14,063 nucleotides of DNA from Bacteroidales bacterium UBA1216 (lineage in GTDB: Bacteria; Bacteroidota; Bacteroidia; Bacteroidales; Paludibacteraceae). The DNA is taken from positions 1 to 14,063 of the forward strand of contig DBXI01000042.1 of NCBI GenBank assembly GCA_002309255.1. Reading direction: 5' to 3'. Numbering within the stretch: position 1 is the stretch's first letter; the number at the start of each line of letters is the position of its first letter. This document shows, piece after piece, positions 6,914 to 13,622 of the stretch. The translations under genes and the position numbers were made by a program. The notes under the pieces are model-generated. The model was given only the letters and a program-made list of their open reading frames with translations, ran no database searches and was not told the origin of the DNA.

Positions 6914-6965
6914 GTGACCGTTTGACCGTTTGGAAGCAGAAACGGTCACAAGGTCAAAACGGTCA
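6914..6965. repeat. 8-bp-period TGACCGTT/AACGGTCA dyad
   Basis: TGACCGTT occurs at 6915 and 6923. AACGGTCA occurs at 6941 and 6958, with a partial AGGTCA at 6951. A perfect 10-bp inverted repeat, GTGACCGTTT (6914-6923) with AAACGGTCAC (6940-6949), sits in the middle. This is the third dyad of the series. Confidence 0.8.
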
Positions 6966-7036
6966 GGGCGAATATTCAATAAAAATGACGCATGACAAAG
7001 AGAACTACAAAATCACAGGATTATACTATGTATAGT

Positions 7037-7121
7037 GAGGCGGCTCTTGCGAGCCGGTGTCCAAATAGCATTTTGACGAAATGGACGAAACAAAACGTGC
7101 GGCACGGGAGTGTCGCACGTT
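7037..7121 (+). repeat. modular stem-loop element, copy A
   Basis: In order: hairpin CGGCTC/GAGCCG (7041-7056), the constant TGTC, a variable weak stem (AAAT/ATTT), GACG, the constant ATGGACGAA (7081-7089), then a strong hairpin at 7094-7121. The same constants in the same order appear in copy B at 10399-10450, while the stem sequences differ. Confidence 0.6.
7087..7121 (-). terminator. terminator of the LRR gene
   Basis: On the minus strand a 12-bp stem (7110-7121 with 7094-7105, one G-T pair, 4-nt loop) is followed by TTTTGTTTC. It lies about 60 nt past the LRR stop at 7182 and is the last module of stem-loop element A. Confidence 0.65.
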
Positions 7122-7129
7122 GCTACTAT

Positions 7130-7146
7130 GCAGCCATGATGGCTGC
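7130..7146. other. near-perfect palindrome
   Basis: GCAGCCAT and ATGGCTGC are separated by one base, between the LRR stop and its terminator. It could be a cruciform, an RNA stem or a protein-binding site; its role is unknown. Confidence 0.6.
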
Positions 7147-7181
7147 CGGCCCGACAAGAGCAACGGACCGGATTAAGGGAA

Positions 7182-8717
7182 CTATTGCAGTGGCTGGCCT
7201 TGGACTGTGTAGGTCCTGCCGTCACGGATGATGATGAGCTGGCCGTTGATCATCTGCTTGCGCGGACGGGTGTCGCCTGTGGTAACGTTCTCAACCGCAC
7301 TTGGCACATCGGCGGTCGTGAACGATTGCGTTGTTGTCTGGAGCACTTCGCCGTTTTCATCCTTGGCTGTGATGGTCAGGTCGTAGCTCGTGCCGGCTTC
7401 CAGACTGGTAACGGTGAATGAGAAGCCCGAGGTTTGTATCGAATGGTCACGTGCCGGAGTACCGAAGGCAATCTGCGTCAACTGGCCGTTGGCGTTGAAG
7501 ATGAGCGTGCAAACAATGTTACCGTTCTTGTCGCGAATGGTTAATTCATACGTATATGCACCACTTACCTCCGGCCAAGTTATTTCAGCAGTTGTCTCTG
7601 AGGTCTCGACCGTAGTGCTTTCTGTTTCGACCACTTCTGCTGCTATTGGAAGAATGTTTTCAAACTCTTTCCAACCGTTCGCAGCGCGGTATAGCTCTAT
7701 TGACTCTTCGGGTACATACAAGGTGCAGGTATTTTTGTTAACCTCTTCGAACACATTGCAATTAATTGCTTGAGGTGTTGTGGCATAATTATATACCGAT
7801 GTCAGACTGCTGCAATCTTGGAAAGCATACTCTCCAATGCTTGTCACGCTGTTGGGGATGGTGACCGAGGTCAGACTGCTGCAACCAGCGAAAGCATACT
7901 CTTCAATGCTTGTGACGCTGTTGGGGATAGTGACCGAGGCCAGACTGGTGCAATCATAGAAAGCAGACTGTCCAATTAATGTGACGCTGTTGGGGATGGT
8001 GATCGAGGTTAGACTGCTGCAACTAGAGAAAGCACCCCATCCAATGCTTGTCACGCTGCTCGGGATATCAATAGAGGTCAGACTGGTGCAAAAAGCGAAA
8101 GCCACCTCTCCAATGCTTGTCACGCTGTTGGGGATGGTGACCGAGGTCAGACTGCTGCAACTATAGAAAGCTGCCCCACCAATACTTGTCACGCTGCTCG
8201 GGATGGTGACAGAGGTCAGACTGCGGCAATATTGGAAAGCAGCACTTCCAATGCTTGTGACGCTGTTGGGGATAACCGTATTTTGGCAGCCGGCTATTAA
8301 GGTGTTCGTTGATGTTTCAATGATAGCATTGCAGTTATCACGGCTATCGTACATGCTATTACCGCTCTCAACAATTATTGATGTCAGACCGCTGCATTCC
8401 CAGAAAGCCCCCACTCCAATGCTTGTGACGCTGTTGGGGATGGTGACCGAGGTCAGACTGCTGCAAGCTCTGAAAGCCGCATATCCAATGCTTGTGACGC
8501 TGTACGTTTGGCTGTTGTACGTCACCGATGAAGGGATATTGGCAGAAGTCAAACCGCTGTAGTTGTTATCTGACCATCGCTCTTGATAAGTAACTTCCGC
8601 AGTCAGGTTGCCGGCATCGAGGTTGTAATACAAGTCGCCGATTTTTGTGCCGTCAGCGAAGATTGTTCCTACGCTTGTTGCTAGCACAAGGAAGAGAGTA
8701 AATAATTTTTGTCTCAT
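7182..8717 (-). CDS. BspA-like leucine-rich repeat surface protein
   Basis: A 511-residue exported protein. I chose the ATG at 8717, which starts the signal peptide MRQKLFTLFLVLATSVGTIFA; an in-frame GTG at 8729 is less likely. Residues about 58-318 hold nine 23-residue LRR_5 (BspA/TpLRR) repeats of the form LTSVTIPNSVTSIGxxAFxxC. They are interrupted at about 115-148 by the island typical of this family (GNSMYDSRDNCNAII, then NTLIAGCQNT). A fibronectin III-like domain follows at about 365-478 (AEITWPEVSGAYTYELTIRD, then AGTSYDLTITAKD). The tail 485-511 (NGQLIIIRDGRTYTVQGQ) matches a T9SS type A-like sorting signal. BspA relatives bind host matrix proteins or other bacteria; the ligand here is unknown. 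The near-identical 69-bp DNA repeats suggest recombination between units. Confidence 0.9.
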   Translation of the reverse strand: MRQKLFTLFLVLATSVGTIFADGTKIGDLYYNLDAGNLTAEVTYQERWSDNNYSGLTSANIPSSVTYNSQTYSVTSIGYAAFRACSSLTSVTIPNSVTSIGVGAFWECSGLTSIIVESGNSMYDSRDNCNAIIETSTNTLIAGCQNTVIPNSVTSIGSAAFQYCRSLTSVTIPSSVTSIGGAAFYSCSSLTSVTIPNSVTSIGEVAFAFCTSLTSIDIPSSVTSIGWGAFSSCSSLTSITIPNSVTLIGQSAFYDCTSLASVTIPNSVTSIEEYAFAGCSSLTSVTIPNSVTSIGEYAFQDCSSLTSVYNYATTPQAINCNVFEEVNKNTCTLYVPEESIELYRAANGWKEFENILPIAAEVVETESTTVETSETTAEITWPEVSGAYTYELTIRDKNGNIVCTLIFNANGQLTQIAFGTPARDHSIQTSGFSFTVTSLEAGTSYDLTITAKDENGEVLQTTTQSFTTADVPSAVENVTTGDTRPRKQMINGQLIIIRDGRTYTVQGQPLQ

Positions 8718-8740
8718 AATCAAATACACTGCTTCGTGTC

Positions 8741-9030
8741 GTGCGCAACTACTATGCCTGGATACAGGCGGTTAATATTTGGGTTAATTGTTCTTCGTCA
8801 TATATAAACATAGAAAAGCGTGGAGTCCAATTGGTCTTCACGCTTTCCAAGGGCTTCGCAATCCCCGTTTTAGGTAGAAAAACAACCGACGTCCACGCCC
8901 GATATGCAAACCCTCCCACCCACAATGCGGGCGAGGACGGACAATATACATATCCACGAGGACATTCATCGTTGCTGTTCGGACTGTGTGTGAATTTTGC
9001 GAAGATTCTGATGAGTCGCAAACAACGTCA
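8741..9030. other. GC-richer, hairpin-rich stretch, possibly a structured RNA
   Basis: The two frames on opposite strands are both open for about 90 codons here, and neither product looks like a known protein. Structure is evident instead: AAAGCGTG (8815) with CACGCTTT (8839); CGTCCACGCCCG (8890-8901) with a complement matching 11 of 12 at 8928-8939; and TTTGCGA with TCGCAAA at about 8996-9021. It lies between two minus-strand genes, so it could be a long 5' leader of the LRR gene, a separate RNA, or a decayed element. Confidence 0.35.
8815..8846. terminator. hairpin, possible terminator on the minus strand
   Basis: AAAGCGTG and CACGCTTT pair around an inner CCAATTGG palindrome. On the minus strand the stem runs into CTTTTCTATG, a short T-run. 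It could end transcripts coming from the nuclease gene, or be a domain of a larger RNA. Confidence 0.35.
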
Positions 9031-9079
9031 ATAAACGCCTTTTTATGTCACCCTATTTTACGTCTTGGGCAGCTGACGC

Positions 9080-9102
9080 GTCCGCAATTTAACCCTGCGG
9101 AC
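9080..9102. other. 7-bp inverted repeat downstream of the nuclease gene
   Basis: GTCCGCA (9080-9086) pairs with TGCGGAC (9096-9102), about 49 nt past the nuclease stop on the minus strand. No T-tract follows, so a terminator role is uncertain. Confidence 0.45.
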
Positions 9103-9150
9103 AGAGGGTATGGCTGTTATTACTTCATCATGGCTTCTATTGTTGCCAGA

Positions 9151-10287
9151 TTATTTTTCCTTATAATCGTATTCGATCAAATCTTTCTCAATATCCTCGA
9201 TTTTAGGCAAGGATGAACGAAGGTCGTGAGGTAGAACATTACCAAGTTCGTAGTCCGAGACACCAATTGGTTTGTTTATGCCACGCAAAGCATATTCCGC
9301 TTTTATCTTATCTTTAGTGCGACACAGCAGCAAACCGATGGTTTGATTATCTCCTTCCCGGCACAAGATTTCGTCCACCGCAGAGCAATAGAAATTGAGT
9401 TTGCCAATATACTCCGGGATAAACTCCGTGTTCTTCAGTTCAATTACCATATAGCGGTGCATGAACGTGTTATACATCAGCAAGTCAATATAATAATCAT
9501 CGCCACTTACTTCCAAGTGGTACTGTCTACCCATGAAAGCAAAGCCGGTACCCATTTCTAACAGGAATTTTTCTACCTCTTTAACTAAACCTATTTCGAT
9601 ATCCCGTTCATCAAATTTATCTGTCAAAGTGAGCATATCAAAAAGATATGGATCTTTGAGCATCGTTTTGACTTCCTCTGCTTCCTGTTGAGGTAAGGCT
9701 AAATCAAAATTATTGGCAAGTGCTCCATGTTGTTTGTAATAATCGTGTCTGATAGCATCAGCCAAAAATTCTTTTGTCCAATGGTTGGTCAAAGACTGCA
9801 CCATATACCAATAGCGTGCTTTGATGTCCTTTACACGCTGAATTAGAATGATATTGTGCGTCCATGAAAGATGCATAATCGGTAATGAGAAATTGTACTT
9901 CGGCAATTGCGCAACCGGCGATTGCGTATTTGGATTTTGTAATTGCGCAACCGGCAGTTGCGTAATTGAATCAGTGTCTTTCGGGAGTGTCAGTTCTTCG
10001 TTGTACTCGTTGTAGAACTGGATCATACACTGGCAGTTACGCACAGAAAATCCCTTTACTTCGGGAAAATCATTGCGCATATCTGCCGACAGACGTTGAA
10101 GTGCGCCATTGCCCCAACCGATTTGTTCCTGCGCATCAGAAAGCAGATGCCCTATATCCCAATACATACGTAACATCTCACCGTAAGCAGAGTAAGCCGC
10201 ACGTTGTTGCGCCAAACGAACCCGTTGCTTGACCTGTGCGAGAAGTTGCGGATAATTGAATGTCTGTATGTGTTGAGGAGTGGACAT
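9151..10287 (-). CDS. DUF1016/YhcG-type PDDEXK nuclease family protein
   Basis: The ATG at 10287 is favoured because it sits correctly downstream of the promoter; upstream in-frame codons would read through the promoter. The product has 378 residues. The N-terminal DUF1016_N helical domain (about 10-100, with YWDIGHLLSDAQ) is typical of a DNA-binding or assembly module. The C-terminal PDDEXK nuclease domain (about 225-345) carries Asp268 in YYIDLLMYN and Glu283-x-Lys285 in VIELK, so the catalytic set is intact. Between them, residues 109-130 hold a duplicated PVAQL segment. Relatives are often linked to restriction or other defence loci, but here there is no partner gene. The gene is clearly more AT-rich than its neighbours, suggesting transfer. 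Its substrate is unknown. Confidence 0.88.
   Translation of the reverse strand: MSTPQHIQTFNYPQLLAQVKQRVRLAQQRAAYSAYGEMLRMYWDIGHLLSDAQEQIGWGNGALQRLSADMRNDFPEVKGFSVRNCQCMIQFYNEYNEELTLPKDTDSITQLPVAQLQNPNTQSPVAQLPKYNFSLPIMHLSWTHNIILIQRVKDIKARYWYMVQSLTNHWTKEFLADAIRHDYYKQHGALANNFDLALPQQEAEEVKTMLKDPYLFDMLTLTDKFDERDIEIGLVKEVEKFLLEMGTGFAFMGRQYHLEVSGDDYYIDLLMYNTFMHRYMVIELKNTEFIPEYIGKLNFYCSAVDEILCREGDNQTIGLLLCRTKDKIKAEYALRGINKPIGVSDYELGNVLPHDLRSSLPKIEDIEKDLIEYDYKEK
9905..9964 (-). repeat. in-frame 24-bp direct repeat in the nuclease linker
   Basis: Two 24-nt copies (9905-9928 and 9941-9964), 36 bp apart, differ at two positions. They encode TQLPVAQL and TQSPVAQL. Each copy carries ATTGCGCAA, with an inner TTGCGCAA palindrome. 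Confidence 0.8.
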
Positions 10288-10312
10288 GCAAATGCGATTA
10301 AAATTCAGGGTA

Positions 10313-10343
10313 CAAAGGTACGAAAAAATATGAATAATGCAAG
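10313..10343 (-). promoter_or_regulatory. promoter of the PDDEXK nuclease gene
   Basis: On the minus strand, CTTG (10343-10340), a 19-nt spacer and TACCTTTG (10320-10313) match the Bacteroidota TTTG-N19-TAnnTTTG promoter with one mismatch. It lies 26 nt before the start codon. Confidence 0.8.
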
Positions 10344-10398
10344 TGTATATGAGAAAAAAATGCAAAAAAGTGAGAAATTAAAGAGAAATGGGGAAATG

Positions 10399-10560
10399 AG
10401 GTGGCTCTGAGGAGCCGTGTCGGCATTAAATGCCGACGCAATGGACGAAGGGCAACCGGCATCCGATGCCGGGCTAATTAACGAAGAAAGCCAGATAGTA
10501 CGGCTAATTAACGAAGAAAGCCAGATAGTACGGCTAATTAACGAAGCAAGCTCCGGGGAG
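10399..10560 (+). repeat. modular stem-loop array, copy B
   Basis: Successive hairpins: GGCTC/GAGCC (10403-10416), GTCGGCAT/ATGCCGAC (10419-10437), CCGGCATC/GATGCCGG (10456-10472), AGCC/GGCT in each following unit, and CTCC/GGAG near 10551. They are separated by constant spacers ending in ACGAA (GCAATGGACGAAG, TAATTAACGAAG). The first 50 bp are collinear with copy A. Confidence 0.7.
10472..10546 (+). repeat. 30-bp tandem repeat, 2.5 copies
   Basis: Two identical 30-bp units (10472-10501, 10502-10531) start with GGCTAATTAACGAAG; a third keeps only the first 15 bp (10532-10546). They lie inside stem-loop array B. Confidence 0.9.
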
Positions 10561-10583
10561 ATGATGGCATTGCGTTCTTTCAC

Positions 10584-10626
10584 AAAAAAATCCTCCGTCT
10601 CGGTCTTGGATGACAGGGGCGGAGGA
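10584..10626 (-). terminator. terminator of the M16 peptidase gene
   Basis: On the minus strand TCCTCCG (10626-10620) pairs with CGGAGGA (10597-10591), with a smaller GTC/GAC stem in the loop, followed by seven T (10590-10584). It lies 28 nt past the stop. Confidence 0.85.
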
Positions 10627-10654
10627 GCATAAGCGCTATGAATCCGGCAGCATT

Positions 10655-13498
10655 TTACTTTCCGATCATAATCACCTCTATGTGGTTGTCAGCTTTCAGC
10701 AGTGCCTCCAGGGTCTTCCGGGTGTCCTCCACCGTGATGGTGTCGAGCACCTTCTCGTAGTCACAGGTCATATCCACGCCTGTAGCAAGCAGGTCTTCCA
10801 TAGCGAACTGCCAGTAGCTGTTCTCACGAAGCTGTTCGTTGTAGTTCTTGAGCAGGAACTCCTTGCCTTGCTGCAGCTTCTCCTCCGACGGTCCGTCCTT
10901 GGCCATCTGCGCCACAATATCCCGTACGCGCTGGTTGAGGTATTCGTAGCGTTCAGGGTTCGTCTGGTAACCAATCTGCATGTACGCCTGCTGGCGCGGT
11001 GCAGGAGTACCGCTCAAGGCGCCGTATGCACCAATGCCGTACGTGCCGCCTTCCTTCTCACGGATCTCCTCCAGCAGTACGACGCTCAACGCATTCAAGG
11101 CAAGCTCGAACGCCAGTTTGTTCTTGAGCGTATATCTCATATCCGCCTGGTCGAAGAAGAAGTTGGTAACCATAGGCACCTGCATGTCGCGATAGAACGC
11201 TTTCTGCTGTCCGCCGTCGGTGTAATCCACCAGGCTGATGTCAATCTTCTCACGGCTCTTGTCCGCCGGCAATGAGGCGACATACTGCTCCAGCAGCGGC
11301 AACAGCACCGCCTCATCCACCGCACCGGTGATGATGATGTCGAAGTCGGCGGCATTGGCGAAACGTTCGCGCACAATCTGCATCACATGCTGGTAATCAA
11401 CGGCGTCGATATCCTCGTTACGTACCGGCTCGAAGCGTTTGCAATGCGTGAAGATTGTGTTCAGCGCACTGTCCTGCAAGGCGGATGACGGGTCGCTCTC
11501 GCGGTTGGCGACCGCAGCGCGCGAACGCTCTTTCCATGACAGGAACGCATCGTTGTCCATACGCATGGACGTGAAGTACAGATAAGCGAGCTGGAACATC
11601 GTCTCAAGATCCTTGGGCGTGGACGAGCACTTCAGATATTCGTCGTACAGGCCTATATGCGGCTGCACACTCACCTTGCGTCCGGCAAGCACCTTCTGCA
11701 GGTCGGTTTTGCTGAACGTACCTATTCCGCTGGCTGCGAACAGTTCGTTGACCGCCTTCAGGTCGGAAGCCATCGTCTCAGGATAAAGGATCACCCCACC
11801 CTTGCTCACGGCCATCATCAGCACCTCGTTGGCATTGAAATCCGTCTGGCGGAAATAGACATTCACGCCGTTGGAAAGACGGTACCTGGTGTATCCGAGC
11901 CTGTCGCTCTTCTTCCTGGTCACCTTACCGGCTTTCGGCAACTCAGGCAACAGCGGTATGTCGGATACGGTATCCTCGTACGGGTCGATCTGCTCGGCAT
12001 CCACAGCGGCCAGCGCGGCTTGCATCTCATCGTTCGTAGGATAAACCACATCCTGCTTGTCCGGCAGCATGGCGAACAGCACGAGGTTGTTCTGCCCGAC
12101 CGTTTGCGCCAGGATCTGACCGACCATCTCCGCCGTCACGACGGAAGAAATCTGCTGCATCAGCGCCAGTTCGTTCTCAACACCGGCAATCGGTTCGTTA
12201 TCAACGAAATGACTGACATACTCCTTGCAATAGTCGGCACTCTTCTTCTTGTCGCGTGCATTGTATGCCGCCTCCACCTCTGCCAGCATCTGCGCCTTGG
12301 CGCGCTCATACTCGGAGCCGGTGAAGCCGTTGCGCACGGCGCGTAGCATCTCTCGGTACAGTGTGGTAACCGCCTTGGTCAGCCCCTCTTCCGAAGAAAC
12401 GGTCGTGCCTGTGAAGGCGTGCTTGGTCTTCGCCACGAAGAAATCCCCGTCCTCCACACCTGCCCAGATGAACGGCGGTTTGGCAGACTGCGTCTGCTCC
12501 TCCAGACGGGCGTTGAGCATATAGGTGGCGGCATTCATCGCGTAGCGGAACACGTAGTAATTGATACCACCGCGCAGCTCCACGGGATACGGATCATGCT
12601 TCATGCAAACGTACGTGACGGCGTTGGTCTGCTCCTTGTCCTTGGCAAGGAAGATAATGGGCTCCTCGTTGTCCGGTATGGGCACGTAGTAGCGCTCCTG
12701 CGGATTGACAGGCGCGGGGATAGAGCCGAAGATGTCGCGTATCTTCGCCTCAATGGCATCGACATCAATGTCACCCACTACCACTATGCCTTGCAGGTCG
12801 GGACGGTACCACTGCTCATAGTAGTCACGAAGCGCCTTGTACGGGAAATAGTCCACCACCTCCATCAGTCCGATAGGCAGACGATGGCCGTAACGGTTCG
12901 AGCCGTCGGGACGCGCATGCTCCGTACCTACGGGATAGATGTTAGGCAGTATCTGCTCCAAGAGACGTATCTGTGCCGTAGCACGCGTGCGCCATTCCTC
13001 ATGTATAACGCCGCGCTCGTGGTCGATATCCTCATCGGTCAGCAGCAATCCGTCCGCCCAGTCGTGAAGGATCCACAGGCAGGAGTCGATAGCAGAAGGG
13101 ACGGCAGCCACCGGCACGTTGTCGATGTTGTACACCGTCTCGTCGATCGAGGTATAGGCATTGAGGTTGTAGCCGAACTTCACGCCTATGCGCTCGCAAT
13201 AGGTGATCACTCCGTTGCCGGGGAAGTGCTGCGTGCCGTTGAAGCACATGTGCTCAAGGAAATGCGCCAGACCGCGCTGGTCTTCCTCCTCAAGGATGGA
13301 GCCGACCTTCTGCGCGATGTAGAAGTTAGCCTGCCCCTGCGGCTCGGCATTGTGACGGATATAATACGTCATACCATTGTCCAAGTGACCGATACGCACC
13401 TGGCCGTCAACCGGCAATTGCGGCTCTTGCTGCGCCATAGCTGCCATAGCGAACGTGACAGCCAGCCAAAACAGTAATTTTCTAACGTCAACTTTCAT
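10655..13498 (-). CDS. secreted M16 family zinc metallopeptidase (pitrilysin/PqqL-like)
   Basis: A 947-residue exported peptidase with a signal peptide at 1-22 (LLFWLAVTFAMAAMAQ). The inverted zinc motif HFLEH spans residues 79-83 (His79 and His83 bind zinc, Glu82 is catalytic). The downstream Glu-rich segment HERGVIHEEW (160-169) supplies the third ligand, probably Glu168. The length fits a full pair of M16 units: an active N-terminal half and an inactive C-terminal half that starts around YRLSNGVNVYFRQTDFNANEV (about 535-555) and lacks HxxEH. Such enzymes form a clamshell that cuts peptides, here probably in the periplasm. The start is fixed by the signal peptide and by a TACCTTTG promoter just upstream. 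It is a single-gene transcript with its own promoter and terminator. Confidence 0.95.
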   Translation of the reverse strand: MKVDVRKLLFWLAVTFAMAAMAQQEPQLPVDGQVRIGHLDNGMTYYIRHNAEPQGQANFYIAQKVGSILEEEDQRGLAHFLEHMCFNGTQHFPGNGVITYCERIGVKFGYNLNAYTSIDETVYNIDNVPVAAVPSAIDSCLWILHDWADGLLLTDEDIDHERGVIHEEWRTRATAQIRLLEQILPNIYPVGTEHARPDGSNRYGHRLPIGLMEVVDYFPYKALRDYYEQWYRPDLQGIVVVGDIDVDAIEAKIRDIFGSIPAPVNPQERYYVPIPDNEEPIIFLAKDKEQTNAVTYVCMKHDPYPVELRGGINYYVFRYAMNAATYMLNARLEEQTQSAKPPFIWAGVEDGDFFVAKTKHAFTGTTVSSEEGLTKAVTTLYREMLRAVRNGFTGSEYERAKAQMLAEVEAAYNARDKKKSADYCKEYVSHFVDNEPIAGVENELALMQQISSVVTAEMVGQILAQTVGQNNLVLFAMLPDKQDVVYPTNDEMQAALAAVDAEQIDPYEDTVSDIPLLPELPKAGKVTRKKSDRLGYTRYRLSNGVNVYFRQTDFNANEVLMMAVSKGGVILYPETMASDLKAVNELFAASGIGTFSKTDLQKVLAGRKVSVQPHIGLYDEYLKCSSTPKDLETMFQLAYLYFTSMRMDNDAFLSWKERSRAAVANRESDPSSALQDSALNTIFTHCKRFEPVRNEDIDAVDYQHVMQIVRERFANAADFDIIITGAVDEAVLLPLLEQYVASLPADKSREKIDISLVDYTDGGQQKAFYRDMQVPMVTNFFFDQADMRYTLKNKLAFELALNALSVVLLEEIREKEGGTYGIGAYGALSGTPAPRQQAYMQIGYQTNPERYEYLNQRVRDIVAQMAKDGPSEEKLQQGKEFLLKNYNEQLRENSYWQFAMEDLLATGVDMTCDYEKVLDTITVEDTRKTLEALLKADNHIEVIMIGK

Positions 13499-13528
13499 AA
13501 CTTTTCTGATTTAATAGGTTTGCGGGTG

Positions 13529-13536
13529 CAAAGGTA
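13529..13536 (-). promoter_or_regulatory. -7 box for the M16 peptidase gene
   Basis: TACCTTTG on the minus strand is a perfect TAnnTTTG, about 30 nt before the start codon. Its context (TCGTACCTTTG then ACCC) is shared with the nuclease-gene promoter at 10313. The -33 box is weak. Confidence 0.7.
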
Positions 13537-13579
13537 CGACAATTTTTGCAATTCTCCTATGAAAAATCGGACTTTTATG

Positions 13580-13606
13580 AAAAAAGGGGCTAAAAAGCGC
13601 CTTTTT
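13580..13606 (-). terminator. terminator of the fucose isomerase-like gene
   Basis: On the minus strand AAAAAGGCGC pairs with GCCCCTTTTT (one C-C mismatch), giving an A-stem-T structure with a T6 run. It lies about 17 nt past the stop at 13623 and upstream of the M16 promoter. Confidence 0.7.
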
Positions 13607-13622
13607 CCTTTCTATATACTCG

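Noticed and set aside
6992..7231. 79-codon + strand ORF
   Set aside because: It crosses the LRR terminator, a palindrome and the LRR 3' end; no family resemblance.
8752..9021. 89-codon - strand ORF (Pro/Trp-rich product)
   Set aside because: Overlaps an equally long ORF on the other strand and coincides with several stems; more likely non-coding.
10472..10546. CRISPR-like array of 30-bp repeats
   Set aside because: Only 2.5 copies, no distinct spacers between the identical units, and no cas genes in the window.
10417..10632. + strand ORF with decapeptide repeat LINEESQIVR
   Set aside because: It is a by-product of the 30-bp tandem DNA repeat, runs through the M16 terminator and has no recognisable domain.
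12419..13477. 352-codon ORF antisense to the M16 peptidase gene
   Set aside because: Shadow frame; the M16 frame has signal peptide, HxxEH and promoter.
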